Source: Clostridium septicum (GTDB lineage Bacteria > Bacillota > Clostridia > Clostridiales > Clostridiaceae). From it: a stretch of DNA of 64,000 bases. The notes beneath the pieces are model-generated. The model was given only the letters and a program-made list of their open reading frames with translations. It was not told where the DNA came from and did no database searches. Where the stretch lies: contig NZ_CP023671.1 in assembly GCF_003606265.1 (NCBI RefSeq), positions 2,852,001-2,916,000 on the forward strand, written 5' to 3'. This document shows, piece after piece, positions 1 to 7,827 of the stretch; within the stretch, counting starts at the first letter, position 1; every line of letters starts with the position of its first letter. Position numbers and translations under genes: made by a program.

Positions 1-129
1 ATATCATCATCAACAGAAGAATTTAATAGTGGAGTTAAAATGATTTCAGATTCTTCAGTAGAGCTTAAAAATTTAACTAATAATTTAAATGAGGAACTTT
101 CAGTATTTAAAATAGAAAAAGATAATTAA
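1..129 (+). CDS. Methyl-accepting chemotaxis protein, C-terminal end (partial)
   Basis: The window opens inside a reading frame that runs to a TAA at 127-129. The 42 visible residues (ISSSTEEFNSGVKMISDSS...) are Ser/Thr/Asn-rich with the heptad-like pattern typical of the last signalling helix of chemoreceptors. Such proteins relay ligand binding to CheA/CheW at the membrane. The start and the sensory domain lie outside the window, so the call rests on a short tail; another coiled-coil protein is possible. A strong terminator follows directly. Confidence 0.5.
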   Translation: MSSSTEEFNSGVKMISDSSVELKNLTNNLNEELSVFKIEKDN

Positions 130-148
130 ATTATATAGGTATAAAATA

Positions 149-182
149 AAGCACTAAATATAAAATAATTATTTAGTGCTTT
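149..182 (+). terminator. Intrinsic terminator after the chemoreceptor gene
   Basis: AAGCACTAAATA at 149-160 pairs perfectly with TATTTAGTGCTT at 170-181 across a 9-nt loop. It separates the partial gene upstream from the PTS gene. The T-run is short, so termination may be partial. Confidence 0.75.
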
Positions 183-221
183 AGTGGTTTATAAAGAGAT
201 AGTGAAGTAAGGAGAAAATAT

Positions 222-1277
222 ATGGGAGAAACAAAAGTCAAACCAAAAGAATTTTTAAATAAGATTCTTAATGGGTTAAGTATAGGAATAGTTATAGCTT
301 TAATTCCTAATGCTTTATTAGGAGAATTATTAAAGGTTGTAATACCACATTTTCCACAAGCTAAAATAATATTTGATATAACTATTTTAATAATGAGAAT
401 GTTACCAATGGTTATAGGAATTTGTATTGCAATGCAGTTTAAATGTAATATAGTTCAGGTAGTATCTATTGGAATTGCAGCTTTAATTGGAAGTGGTGTA
501 GTAAATATAACAGATAAAGGTATATTTACTTTGATAGGAACAGGAGATGTTATAAACGTAGCCATAACAGCAGCTATAGCAGTTATTATAGTATTAATAA
601 TAGGAGAAAGGCTAAAGGCTTATACAGTTTTATTAGTACCTTCTATTGTAGCTATAATTGCAGGTGGAATAGGGATTATTACATTGCCTTATGTGAAAGA
701 AATTACTTTATTAGCAGGAAATATAATAAATAAATTTACTAATTTCCAACCAGTAGTAATGGGAATGTTAATTTCAGTTTGTTTCGCAATATTAGTAGTA
801 TCACCTCTATCAACAGTAGCAGTGGCAACAGCTATAGGATTATCAGGTATAGGTTCTGGGGCAGCTAATTTAGGTGTTGTTTCAGCAGCTTTTGGACTAG
901 CTATATGTGGATGGAAGGTAAATTCCTTTGGTACTGCAATAGCTCATATATTAGGTTCACCTAAAATGCAAATGGCTAATTTTATAAAAAAACCAATAAT
1001 AATGTTACCAATATTATGTAGTTCATCAATACTTGGAGCTTTATCTGGAATTTTTGGAATTCAAGGAACAGCTATGAGTGCAGGTTTTGGTATATCAGGA
1101 TTAATAGGACCTATAAATGCAATAAACTTAATGACTGATGGATGTACACTAAAAAATTTATTATTAGTAGCAATAATCTTTGTAGTATTACCAATAGTAT
1201 TTGGAATTACATTTAATTATATATTTGAAAATATTGTTAAGTTAGTACACAAAGATGATTATAAATTAGAATTTTAA
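222..1277 (+). CDS. PTS EIIC-like sugar permease
   Basis: A 351-aa integral membrane protein with about nine or ten hydrophobic segments and a short basic N-terminus. Composition and glycine-rich loops (LSGIGSGAANLGVVSAAFG; SAGFGISGLIGPINAINLMTDG) match the stand-alone EIIC family of phosphotransferase permeases (PTS_EIIC_2 type), which lack fused IIA and IIB domains. The start ATG is preceded by AAGGAG at good distance. Two metabolic enzymes follow in the same direction 27 nt downstream, suggesting an operon for uptake and conversion of a small carbon compound. The substrate cannot be read from the sequence, and phosphotransfer activity is not certain for this family. Confidence 0.75.
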   Translation: MGETKVKPKEFLNKILNGLSIGIVIALIPNALLGELLKVVIPHFPQAKIIFDITILIMRMLPMVIGICIAMQFKCNIVQVVSIGIAALIGSGVVNITDKGIFTLIGTGDVINVAITAAIAVIIVLIIGERLKAYTVLLVPSIVAIIAGGIGIITLPYVKEITLLAGNIINKFTNFQPVVMGMLISVCFAILVVSPLSTVAVATAIGLSGIGSGAANLGVVSAAFGLAICGWKVNSFGTAIAHILGSPKMQMANFIKKPIIMLPILCSSSILGALSGIFGIQGTAMSAGFGISGLIGPINAINLMTDGCTLKNLLLVAIIFVVLPIVFGITFNYIFENIVKLVHKDDYKLEF

Positions 1278-1304
1278 TAACTTAAGAAAAGGGGAGAATA
1301 AAAA

Positions 1305-2294
1305 ATGAAAGTACTAGCATACTGTGTTAGACCTGATGAAATAAGTAGTTTTGAAGAATTCTCAAAGAAGTTCAATCATGAGGTTAATATTTTAAAAGAT
1401 TCATTTTCAAAAGAAACAGCGTATTTAGCAAAAGGGTATGATGCTGTTTCAATATTAGGAAATGATAATGCAAATAGAGAGGCTATAGAAGAAATAGCGA
1501 AGTTAGGAGTAAAATATTTAGCAACTCGTTCAGCTGGAATAAATAATATAGATTTAGATGCAGCAAAAGAAAATAATATTAGAGTTTCTAATGTTCCAGC
1601 ATATTCACCAAATTCAGTAGCTGAGTTTACTGTTGGAATTACACTTTGCTTAGCAAGAAATCTTAAAAAAGCATTTAAAAGAGTAGAATCACAAAATTTT
1701 TCATTAAATGGATTAATAGGGTTTGAATTAAGAAATAAAACTATAGGAATTATAGGAACTGGAAGAATAGGGCAAACAGTTATACAGGGATTTTCAGGTT
1801 TTGGAGCTAAATTAATAGGGTATGATTTATATCAAAATGAAAATGCTACAAAATATATAGAATATAAGTCTTTAGATGAAGTATTTAAAGAAGCTGATAT
1901 TATTACTTTACATTGTCCATTAACTAAAGATAATTATCATCTAATTAATAAGAAAAATATTGAAAAAATGAAAGATGGAGTTGTATTAATTAACACTTCT
2001 CGTGGTCAATTAATGAATACAGAAGATGTTATTGAAGGAATTAAGAGTGGGAAAATTGCAGGTTTAGCAACTGATGTATATGAGAATGAATATGGTATTT
2101 TTCATAGTGATCATCAAAATGATATTTTAAAAGATGAAACTTTATTGGCATTAAAATCATTTCCGAATGTAATAGTAACGCCACACTATGGATTCTATAC
2201 AGATGAAGCGGTTTCAAATATGGTGGAATATTCATTAGAAAACTTGTATGATTTTGAAACAAAAAAACAATGTAAAAATGAAGTAGGGGTGTAA
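1305..2294 (+). CDS. D-2-hydroxyacid dehydrogenase (D-lactate dehydrogenase-like)
   Basis: This 329-aa cytosolic NAD-dependent oxidoreductase interconverts a 2-keto acid and a D-2-hydroxy acid. The Rossmann motif GIIGTGRIG lies near residue 148. The catalytic set is visible: Arg in INTSRGQLMNT, Glu in DVYENEYG and His in VTPHYGFYTDEA. Length matches the D-LDH/VanH branch. An RBS (AAGGGGAG) precedes ATG 1305. The stop codon overlaps the start of the next gene (TAATG), so the aminotransferase is translationally coupled. Together they could link a keto acid to both its hydroxy acid and its amino acid. Exact substrate is unknown. Confidence 0.85.
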   Translation: MKVLAYCVRPDEISSFEEFSKKFNHEVNILKDSFSKETAYLAKGYDAVSILGNDNANREAIEEIAKLGVKYLATRSAGINNIDLDAAKENNIRVSNVPAYSPNSVAEFTVGITLCLARNLKKAFKRVESQNFSLNGLIGFELRNKTIGIIGTGRIGQTVIQGFSGFGAKLIGYDLYQNENATKYIEYKSLDEVFKEADIITLHCPLTKDNYHLINKKNIEKMKDGVVLINTSRGQLMNTEDVIEGIKSGKIAGLATDVYENEYGIFHSDHQNDILKDETLLALKSFPNVIVTPHYGFYTDEAVSNMVEYSLENLYDFETKKQCKNEVGV

Positions 2295-3295
2295 TGAAAA
2301 TGGAATTAACAAAGATAAAACTAGATTCTAACGAAAATCAATTAGAGCATTATTTAGATATTATAAATTGTATTAAGGAAATTGATCCAAAGAAGTATCC
2401 AGATGTTACAATAAGTGAATTAAGGAGAAAAATTGCAATTTCTTGTAGTGTAAAGCAAAATGAAATATTTTGTTCAAATGGATCAGATATATTAATAAAA
2501 GTTATTACATTAGGGTTACTTAAAACAACTGATGAAGTTATTATACCAGAAATAGCTTTTCCAACTTATGAGATTGCAGCGAAAATAAAGGAGTGTAAGT
2601 ACAAGAAAATACCACTTAAAAATTATGGAATAGATTTAGAAGCAACTTTTGATGCAATAACAGATGATACTAAACTTATATGGATTTCTAATCCTCATAA
2701 TCCTACAGGAACTATATTAGAGCCAGAAGAAATCGAAGAATTTTTAGAAAAGATTCCAGAACATATATATGTTGTTTTAGATGAGGCATATGTAGAATTT
2801 TTAACAGAAAAAATTCCAGATACAATAAGATTATATAATAAGTTTAAAAATCTTATAGTACTTAGAACTTTTTCTAAGGCTTATGGTTTGGCAGGAGCAA
2901 GAGTTGGATACGGCTTTGCTAGAGAAGAAATCATAAACTCATTTAAGCATGTTATAGGACCTTTTGATTTAAACTCTTATGCTCAAGCATTAGCTATTAA
3001 AATAATAGACGAAAAGGAATATGTTAAAGAAGTTAGAGCAGCTAATAAAAAAGCTATGGATTTTTATGAAAGCTTATTTAAAGAGTTAAATTTAGATTAC
3101 ATAAAATCTTATGCTTCATTTGTTATGGTGAATGCAGGGGAAAAAGCTGATTTTATTTGTGAAAAATTACTTGAAGAAAATATAATAATAAAAAATGGTA
3201 AACATATAGAAATGGAAAACTGGATAAGAATATCTATGGGAAATCAGGAACAAAACTTAAAGGTTGCTAAAATATTAAGAGATATTCTAAAATAA
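2294..3295 (+). CDS. HisC-like PLP-dependent aminotransferase
   Basis: A 333-aa fold-type I aminotransferase related to histidinol-phosphate aminotransferase. Visible motifs are the substrate/PLP loop SNPHNPTGT, the PLP aspartate in VVLDEAYVEF, and the Schiff-base lysine in RTFSKAYGLAGARVGYG. It transfers an amino group between glutamate or similar donors and a keto acid in the cytoplasm. The start overlaps the previous stop by one base; an alternative ATG lies two codons in. No other his genes are nearby, so a role in histidine synthesis is not supported; an operon role with the preceding dehydrogenase is more likely. Confidence 0.85.
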   Translation: MKMELTKIKLDSNENQLEHYLDIINCIKEIDPKKYPDVTISELRRKIAISCSVKQNEIFCSNGSDILIKVITLGLLKTTDEVIIPEIAFPTYEIAAKIKECKYKKIPLKNYGIDLEATFDAITDDTKLIWISNPHNPTGTILEPEEIEEFLEKIPEHIYVVLDEAYVEFLTEKIPDTIRLYNKFKNLIVLRTFSKAYGLAGARVGYGFAREEIINSFKHVIGPFDLNSYAQALAIKIIDEKEYVKEVRAANKKAMDFYESLFKELNLDYIKSYASFVMVNAGEKADFICEKLLEENIIIKNGKHIEMENWIRISMGNQEQNLKVAKILRDILK

Positions 3296-3309
3296 GAATA
3301 GGTGATGAA

Positions 3310-3963
3310 ATGAGTACAAAATTTGAATTGTTGTATGGAAATACTAATAAGGTGTTAAAAATAAATGCTAAACAAGGTGAAAAATATATAGTAGAATCTG
3401 CAGCAATGGTATCTATGGATGATGTGTTTAATACTAAAGCTAAAACAGGAGGTTTAAGTAAGACTTTAGGAAGAATATTTTCAGGAGAATCAATGTTTAT
3501 TCAAGAGTTTACCGCTAAAGAGAATGGAGAATTGCTTTTAGCTCCTAAGTTTTTAGGTGATATAGAAATTGTAGAATTAAATGGAGAAAAGAGATATAGA
3601 TTGGGAAAATCAAGTTTTTTAGCAGCAACGGAAGGAATAGATGTAAATACAAAATCAGGTGGAATTAATGGTATGCTTTCAGGTGAAGGTTTAATTCAAA
3701 TGGAGGCATCAGGAGCTGGAACATTATTTATAAGTGCTTATGGAGCAATTCATAAGAAAGTAGTTGCTGAAAATGAAACTTATATAGTTGATTCAGATCA
3801 TTTAGTTCTATGGGATAGTAACATGAGATATAGTACAGAACTTATATCAGGATTATTTGGATCAATTGCAGGTGGAGAAGGATTAGTTTGTAAGTTTAAT
3901 GGACCTGGAGAGATATGGATTCAAACAAGGAATCCTAAAAATATGTTTAAACCGCAGAAATAA
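3310..3963 (+). CDS. AIM24/TIGR00266-family protein; prophage target gene with phage-supplied C-terminus
   Basis: A 217-aa beta-rich, glycine-rich protein of the AIM24 family (TIGR00266 in bacteria), whose biochemical role is not known. Repeated GGLSKTLGR and SGEGLIQMEASGAGTLF stretches are typical. ATG 3310 has GGTGA upstream. The prophage attachment core begins at codon 205. Residues 205-212 (QTRNPKNM) are shared, but the final five residues here are FKPQK, encoded by phage DNA. The displaced host end at 53169-53210 would encode PQPSK, also giving 217 aa. The lysogen therefore keeps a full-length gene with an altered tail. Confidence 0.85.
   Translation: MSTKFELLYGNTNKVLKINAKQGEKYIVESAAMVSMDDVFNTKAKTGGLSKTLGRIFSGESMFIQEFTAKENGELLLAPKFLGDIEIVELNGEKRYRLGKSSFLAATEGIDVNTKSGGINGMLSGEGLIQMEASGAGTLFISAYGAIHKKVVAENETYIVDSDHLVLWDSNMRYSTELISGLFGSIAGGEGLVCKFNGPGEIWIQTRNPKNMFKPQK
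3922..3945 (+). repeat. attL core (24-bp direct repeat)
   Basis: The 24 bases starting CAAACAAGGAATCC and ending AAAATATG are repeated exactly at 53169-53192. They lie inside the coding 3' end of the AIM24 gene, next to the outward-facing end of the integrase gene. Placement, exact identity and the displaced gene end on the far side identify it as the recombination core. Confidence 0.9.
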
Positions 3964-3980
3964 AGGACTTTAATGGAATT

Positions 3981-4003
3981 TCGTCAAAAATTCGTCAAAA
4001 ATA
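3981..4003 (+). repeat. Subterminal prophage repeat, left copy (candidate integrase arm site)
   Basis: A 23-bp sequence made of two tandem TCGTCAAAAAT-like units recurs exactly at 53034-53056. Both copies lie just inside the att cores, in the same orientation. Arm-binding sites of AP2-type tyrosine integrases have this placement; binding is inferred. Confidence 0.6.
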
Positions 4004-4007
4004 TTAT

Positions 4008-5087
4008 TTAAAAAATTTTAGCTATCTTATTAGTTGCCTTAGTCATCATATCATCAGTGACATGGCTATATGTTTTGATTAGTTGTTCAACATCATGACC
4101 TAATATATCAGCGGCAGTTTTAAAGTCAATTCCATTACTTATTAAAAGAGTAGCATAAGTATGACGTAACTCATGAATAGAAATATCAGAGAGTTGTTTC
4201 AATTTAGTATTAAGATTATAGATTTTAGTTTCATTAAATGGTAATATTCTATTATTTATATCTACAACTAAACTTAAATGGTACTCTTTTAATTCTTTTA
4301 AAGTTTTTTGTGGAAGAGGAACAATCCTATTAGAATTATTAGATTTAAGTCTACCAAAGCCATAAATTTTTCTATCAAGGCGTTTCCATTGTTTATTGAT
4401 ATTTAGTGTGGAATTTATTTCGTCAATATCATTCCATGTTAATCCAAGTATTTCACCAGCTCTTAAACCACAAGTTCCAGCTAATAATGATATAATATAA
4501 AAATCATAATTTTCTTTTTTTAAGCTTTTCAGTAATAAATCTAGTTCCTTTTTAGTTAAAGCTTTTTTATTTTGAGCTTTTTCGATTTTAGGGAGTACTA
4601 TATTTCTAGTTGGATTAGAATAATTAGGGTTATAATTTTCTATATAGTATTTAAAGAATAATGTTGATCTTTTAAGATATTCTTTAATTGTTGAACTACT
4701 TAACTTAGTAGTCACTAAGGAATCTACAGCTTTTTGAATTGTTCCTTTATTGATACTAATAACTTTCATATCATTTAAAGATTTAAAAGCTTTTGCATAA
4801 TTAATATAAGAACGGATTGTATTATATTCTTTATATAATTTAGAGTGTTCAATATATATATCAGTTAATTCTTTAAAGGTTATTGAATCATAGTTTTCAT
4901 TTATTATATTTTTTTCATTTTCATAAGCTGTTTTTAATTCCTTTAGTGCTTTTTCAGCAAATGGTTTAGCTTCTTTTTTAGTAGAAAAACCTTGTTTACT
5001 TTTTTGTTTCCATTTTCCATTTACTTTATAACTTATTATATATTGCCAACCTTTATCTTTTTGTCTATAGGTAATGTTATAATCCAT
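4008..5087 (-). CDS. int: Tyrosine recombinase integrase
   Basis: This 359-aa enzyme integrates and excises the prophage by strand exchange at the att cores. An AP2-like arm-binding domain (GWQYIISYKVNGKWKQKSKQ) spans residues 1-50, a SAM-like core-binding domain about 65-150, and the catalytic domain about 175-355. The full active set is visible: Arg209 (GLRAGEILGL), Lys248, His305 and Arg308 (HELRHTYA), His331 (LGHDVEQ) and nucleophile Tyr340. The gene ends 63 bp from attL, the usual position. The RBS AAAGGAG lies just upstream of the ATG on the minus strand. It should be fully active. Confidence 0.97.
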   Translation of the reverse strand: MDYNITYRQKDKGWQYIISYKVNGKWKQKSKQGFSTKKEAKPFAEKALKELKTAYENEKNIINENYDSITFKELTDIYIEHSKLYKEYNTIRSYINYAKAFKSLNDMKVISINKGTIQKAVDSLVTTKLSSSTIKEYLKRSTLFFKYYIENYNPNYSNPTRNIVLPKIEKAQNKKALTKKELDLLLKSLKKENYDFYIISLLAGTCGLRAGEILGLTWNDIDEINSTLNINKQWKRLDRKIYGFGRLKSNNSNRIVPLPQKTLKELKEYHLSLVVDINNRILPFNETKIYNLNTKLKQLSDISIHELRHTYATLLISNGIDFKTAADILGHDVEQLIKTYSHVTDDMMTKATNKIAKIF

Positions 5088-5133
5088 AATAAATCTCCTT
5101 TCAGTACATATGTTCTATTAGTAATTAAAAAAA

Positions 5134-5592
5134 TTAATTGAAAGCTTTTCCAATATAAAAATTAGGTGAGAAATAAATAATATAATCATCTATTCTATGC
5201 ATTATTCCATATTTACTAGCATAATATTCAATAGCTTCGTTTAAATAATCAACTGTGACGTTCAGGCATTCAGCCATTTCATATCTATTAACACATCCAC
5301 TCTCAAAGGCCTTTATAAAACCTATGAGTCCAATTTTTTTATTGTATCCCCATCTTCTAGCTAGTAACTCTTGTTTTTTATTGTTAATATATAGTTGATT
5401 TGTTATATCACCAACAGTAAGGTAATAGTGTCCTAGTTCTTCGGCTAGGACACATGCCTTTTCATAGTTAGATAAATATTTATGAATTGCAATTCTCTTA
5501 CCATAACAGTGCCCTTCTTTAGTTTTTAAGTCAGCTTCCTTGACAATTATTCCGAGCTTATCAGCTTCTATTAATAATTCTTCATAAGTCAA
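5134..5592 (-). CDS. ImmA/IrrE-like metallopeptidase (lysogeny module)
   Basis: A 152-aa protein with the ImmA-like architecture: a central VLAEELGHYYLTVGD motif at residues 48-62, then an alpha-helical C-terminal half. ImmA-type peptidases cleave phage or ICE repressors after DNA damage to trigger induction. The canonical HExxH reads EELGH here (Glu51 in place of the first His), a variant I recall in phage members of the family, so loss of activity cannot be assumed. It lies directly downstream of the CI-like repressor gene in the same transcript, the classic protease/repressor pairing. Confidence 0.8.
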   Translation of the reverse strand: MTYEELLIEADKLGIIVKEADLKTKEGHCYGKRIAIHKYLSNYEKACVLAEELGHYYLTVGDITNQLYINNKKQELLARRWGYNKKIGLIGFIKAFESGCVNRYEMAECLNVTVDYLNEAIEYYASKYGIMHRIDDYIIYFSPNFYIGKAFN

Positions 5593-5612
5593 TCCTTATC
5601 ATTCCTTTATGT

Positions 5613-6110
5613 TTATTTCCAAAAATCATCATTTTTCATTAAATCATCATCATGCTTATAATCTTCTGCTGTAAATTCTCCATCTCTATCATGAGAGGCT
5701 ATAGGCATTAAATGTTCCTTACCTTCTTCTTCCCATATTTCCTTTATCTTTTTAGGAAGTTCAACAACTTTATTATCTTCTTTCTTGTATTTAGGGTTAT
5801 CCAATAAATCCTTAGTGTAAGTATTAACTTTTTCTTTTCCTAAATCATTTAGATTTCTAAAATTATCTAAATGTTCTTTTTCTTCTTTAGAATATAGATT
5901 TTCTTTTTCGTTATTTATAGGTTCAAATGTTTTAATATCTATATTTAAAGTTTCACATATTTTAATAATTCTATCTACAGCCATACCTCCTATACCTTTA
6001 TCCAGTGCACTTGTTAACGTTGTACTTGGTATTTCTACTATTTTTGAAAATTCACGTATACTATTGTATCTACTTAAAATTATATGTTTAAGTTTTTCAG
6101 TTTTATCCAT
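5613..6110 (-). CDS. CI-like XRE repressor
   Basis: A 165-aa lysogeny repressor. The N-terminal helix-turn-helix (NSIREFSKIVEIPSTTLTSALDKG, about residues 16-40) is of the XRE/Cro-CI type. The middle is charged, and the C-terminal tail is acidic with HDRDGEFTAEDYKHDDDL. Such tails are found in repressors that are targets of ImmA-like peptidases, and an ImmA-like gene follows by 20 bp. It is divergent from the Cro-like gene across an operator region of about 195 bp, and is transcribed from a good sigma-A promoter at 6138-6166. Confidence 0.85.
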   Translation of the reverse strand: MDKTEKLKHIILSRYNSIREFSKIVEIPSTTLTSALDKGIGGMAVDRIIKICETLNIDIKTFEPINNEKENLYSKEEKEHLDNFRNLNDLGKEKVNTYTKDLLDNPKYKKEDNKVVELPKKIKEIWEEEGKEHLMPIASHDRDGEFTAEDYKHDDDLMKNDDFWK

Positions 6111-6137
6111 TAAATAAACCTCCTTTAAGTTAAGTAC

Positions 6138-6166
6138 ATAATATCATTAAATAAAAGATATTTCAA
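6138..6166 (-). promoter_or_regulatory. Lysogeny promoter for the CI-like repressor operon
   Basis: On the minus strand a TTGAAA -35 box (6166-6161) and TATTAT -10 box (6143-6138) are separated by exactly 17 bp, followed by AAAGGAGG before the repressor ATG. One palindromic operator lies immediately upstream. Confidence 0.8.
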
Positions 6167-6175
6167 TAAAAATAA

Positions 6176-6280
6176 ACGAAATTTCGTGTAATCATAAAAA
6201 ATAAAGGGAAAAAACAAAAAATATCATTGACAATGAACGAAATATAGTTTAATATGTATTCAACAAACGAAATAACGTTT
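6176..6280. promoter_or_regulatory. Switch-region operators (three ACGAAAT-type sites)
   Basis: Three related sites sit between the divergent repressor and Cro-like genes. Site 1 is the perfect palindrome ACGAAATTTCGT at 6176-6187. Site 2 has the half-site AACGAAAT at 6235-6242 within the rightward promoter spacer. Site 3 is the dyad AAACG-N6-CGTTT at 6265-6280, just after the -10 region. The layout matches a lambda-like OR region for CI and Cro binding. Binding is inferred from position and symmetry. Confidence 0.7.
6227..6255 (+). promoter_or_regulatory. Early rightward (lytic) promoter
   Basis: TTGACA at 6227-6232 and TAATAT at 6250-6255 have a 17-bp spacer containing an operator half-site. 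It would drive the Cro-like gene and the early operon, repressed in the lysogen. Confidence 0.85.
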
Positions 6281-6305
6281 GAAGTTATGAAAGGAGAAAT
6301 ATTAA

Positions 6306-6506
6306 ATGTATAACAATTTAGAGGCAGAAATTGCTAGAAAAAAATTAAAAAAACCTATAATAGCTAAAGAAATAAGAAAGACCTATAATACTTTAAATTT
6401 AAAAATTTCTGGAAAATATCCATTTACTTATGATGAAGCATTGCTTATTCATGAAAAATTTTTCCCAGAATGTGATTTTAAAAGTTTGTTTAAAAAAATG
6501 AAATGA
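6306..6506 (+). CDS. Cro-like DNA-binding protein
   Basis: A 66-aa basic protein with a predicted helix-turn-helix (RKKLKKPIIAKEIRKTYNTL), first in the rightward early operon and divergent from the CI-like gene. Position and size fit a Cro-type regulator that turns off the lysogeny promoter. AAAGGAG lies 8 bp before the ATG. The sequence is too short and divergent to recognise a specific family. Confidence 0.65.
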   Translation: MYNNLEAEIARKKLKKPIIAKEIRKTYNTLNLKISGKYPFTYDEALLIHEKFFPECDFKSLFKKMK

Positions 6507-6531
6507 AAATTTAGGTTAGGAGGAAATATAA

Positions 6532-6769
6532 ATAAAGTATTATACAGTCGAAGAAACGGCTAAAAAAATAACAATAAGTACAGGTCATGTTTATGAACTT
6601 GTGAAAAGAGGTGAACTTTAAAAAAAAGAAGGAACAGATAGACTTATAAGAATATCTAGTAGTGAATTAAAAGTTACTCAATAGGAAAAAGGAGCTAATA
6701 ATTGAAGCTGGTGAGTTAAAACGTGAGTATGATATTAATAAAAAATTAATAGAGCAATTAAATATTTAG
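6532..6769 (+). pseudogene. Degenerate excisionase/HTH_17-like gene
   Basis: In one frame the sequence reads KYYTVEETAKKITISTGHVY then ELVKRGEL, an in-frame TAA (6619-6621), and KKEGTDRLIRISSSELKVTQ before TAG 6682-6684. This matches the MerR-like HTH_17 domain of excisionases and similar small phage regulators. The expected start codon is ATA (6532-6534), with AGGAGG upstream of it. A further 28-codon tail in another frame runs to TAG 6767-6769. Start loss plus an internal nonsense codon make it non-functional. If it was the xis gene, the prophage could not excise by itself. Confidence 0.65.
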
Positions 6770-6787
6770 TGGGGGGGGAATCGTATT

Positions 6788-7075
6788 ATGGAGCAAACAT
6801 TAATAAGTAGACAGAAATTAGCTGAAAGATGGGATTTTGCTAATCCTAATTCATTAATAAAGTACGAAAGTGAAGGAATAATCACTAGAAATCCTAATTT
6901 TAAAGCTCCTAAGTATTATATGGAGGAAATATTAAAAATAGAAAGTTTAGGTAAAGTAAATCCTTTATCACCATTAGAACGTAAAAGATTAGAAAAAAGA
7001 ATATCTGAATTAGAAATTGAGAATAAATCCATAAAAGAAAGATTAAATAATGGAAGAATAGCTTTAGGATTCTAA
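6788..7075 (+). CDS. Phage HTH protein with coiled-coil tail
   Basis: A 95-aa small regulator-like protein. The first half (LISRQKLAERWDFANPNSLIKYESEGII) resembles a winged-helix or MerR-like domain. The second half (ERKRLEKRISELEIENKSIKERL) is a short coiled coil suggesting dimerisation. A GGGGGG-rich RBS precedes the ATG. It follows the degenerate HTH gene in the early operon. Function unknown. Confidence 0.6.
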   Translation: MEQTLISRQKLAERWDFANPNSLIKYESEGIITRNPNFKAPKYYMEEILKIESLGKVNPLSPLERKRLEKRISELEIENKSIKERLNNGRIALGF

Positions 7076-7136
7076 AGTATATAAATAAAAATTTAAATAA
7101 TAAATTACATAATTAAAGTTGAGGAGAGAATAAGAT

Positions 7137-7334
7137 ATGAAACAAGTATCACTAAATGTTAGACAAGCAGTATTAAAGATAGTAGAGAATTTACTTGAGG
7201 AGCATAAAGAGTTGGATATTTTTAAAGTTGCTTATATTCTTGAAGATAAATATGGGATTAGATTTTATAACTTAGGAGTATTACAAGAGCTAATTATGAA
7301 AGCATTAGATGAAATAGTTTTTATATATGTATAG
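7137..7334 (+). CDS. Hypothetical early phage protein (65 aa)
   Basis: Starts at ATG with GAGGAG upstream. Mainly alpha-helical and acidic/hydrophobic (VLKIVENLLEEHKELDIFKVAYILEDKYG). No domain recognised. It lies in an uninterrupted string of small early genes. Confidence 0.55.
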   Translation: MKQVSLNVRQAVLKIVENLLEEHKELDIFKVAYILEDKYGIRFYNLGVLQELIMKALDEIVFIYV

Positions 7335-7369
7335 ATAAAAATAAGGAGAGTTATATAAGGAACCATTAG

Positions 7370-7546
7370 ATGTTAGAGAAAATTATAAATGAAATTAGAC
7401 AAGAATTTACACAAGAAAAATTTAATCTTTCAATGGATATATTCAATGAAGATGTAAAGTTTCATGATAAATATAGAAGTGGAACAGAAGAAGAGCTTTG
7501 TTGTGTATTGAGACAATCTGCTAATTTAGTAAAGAGATTATCTTAG
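7370..7546 (+). CDS. Hypothetical small phage protein (58 aa)
   Basis: An open frame from ATG 7370 to TAG 7544-7546 encodes MLEKIINEIRQEFTQ... ending LVKRLS. It is charged and helical with two adjacent cysteines. AAGG lies about ten bases upstream, a modest RBS. It fills an otherwise empty gap in a dense operon, which supports it. No family recognised. Confidence 0.5.
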   Translation: MLEKIINEIRQEFTQEKFNLSMDIFNEDVKFHDKYRSGTEEELCCVLRQSANLVKRLS

Positions 7547-7568
7547 TCCTCACGAAGGAGATGTTTGA

Positions 7569-7823
7569 ATGCTAGAATTCGATGATTATGGAAGAATTAA
7601 ATACAATCCAAAATTTCATGCTAAATCAGGTACTCCTTGGAGTTATGAAGATGAAAAGTATCTTATAGATTGGTATGAAATCATTGGAATTGAAGAATTA
7701 AGTTTTGCACTGGAAAGGCCAGAAGCAAATATATCATCTAAGATATATAAGTTGAAAAGGGAGGGGAAAATAAAAAGAAATAGGAAAGGGAAATTTAATA
7801 AAAGATTAATTCCAAGAAGGTGA
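7569..7823 (+). CDS. SANT/Myb-like DNA-binding phage protein
   Basis: An 84-aa basic protein. Residues 22-70 (GTPWSYEDEKYLIDWYEIIG then ISSKIYKLKREGKI) have the spaced tryptophans and helical pattern of the Myb/SANT-like domain common in Firmicutes phage early regions. GAAGGAG lies upstream of the ATG. Probably a DNA-binding regulator; its target is unknown. Confidence 0.7.
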   Translation: MLEFDDYGRIKYNPKFHAKSGTPWSYEDEKYLIDWYEIIGIEELSFALERPEANISSKIYKLKREGKIKRNRKGKFNKRLIPRR

Positions 7824-7827
7824 AAAA

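Noticed and set aside
3922..3945. A tRNA gene as the prophage attachment site
   Set aside because: No cloverleaf is visible at either end; the core is within the AIM24 coding sequence.
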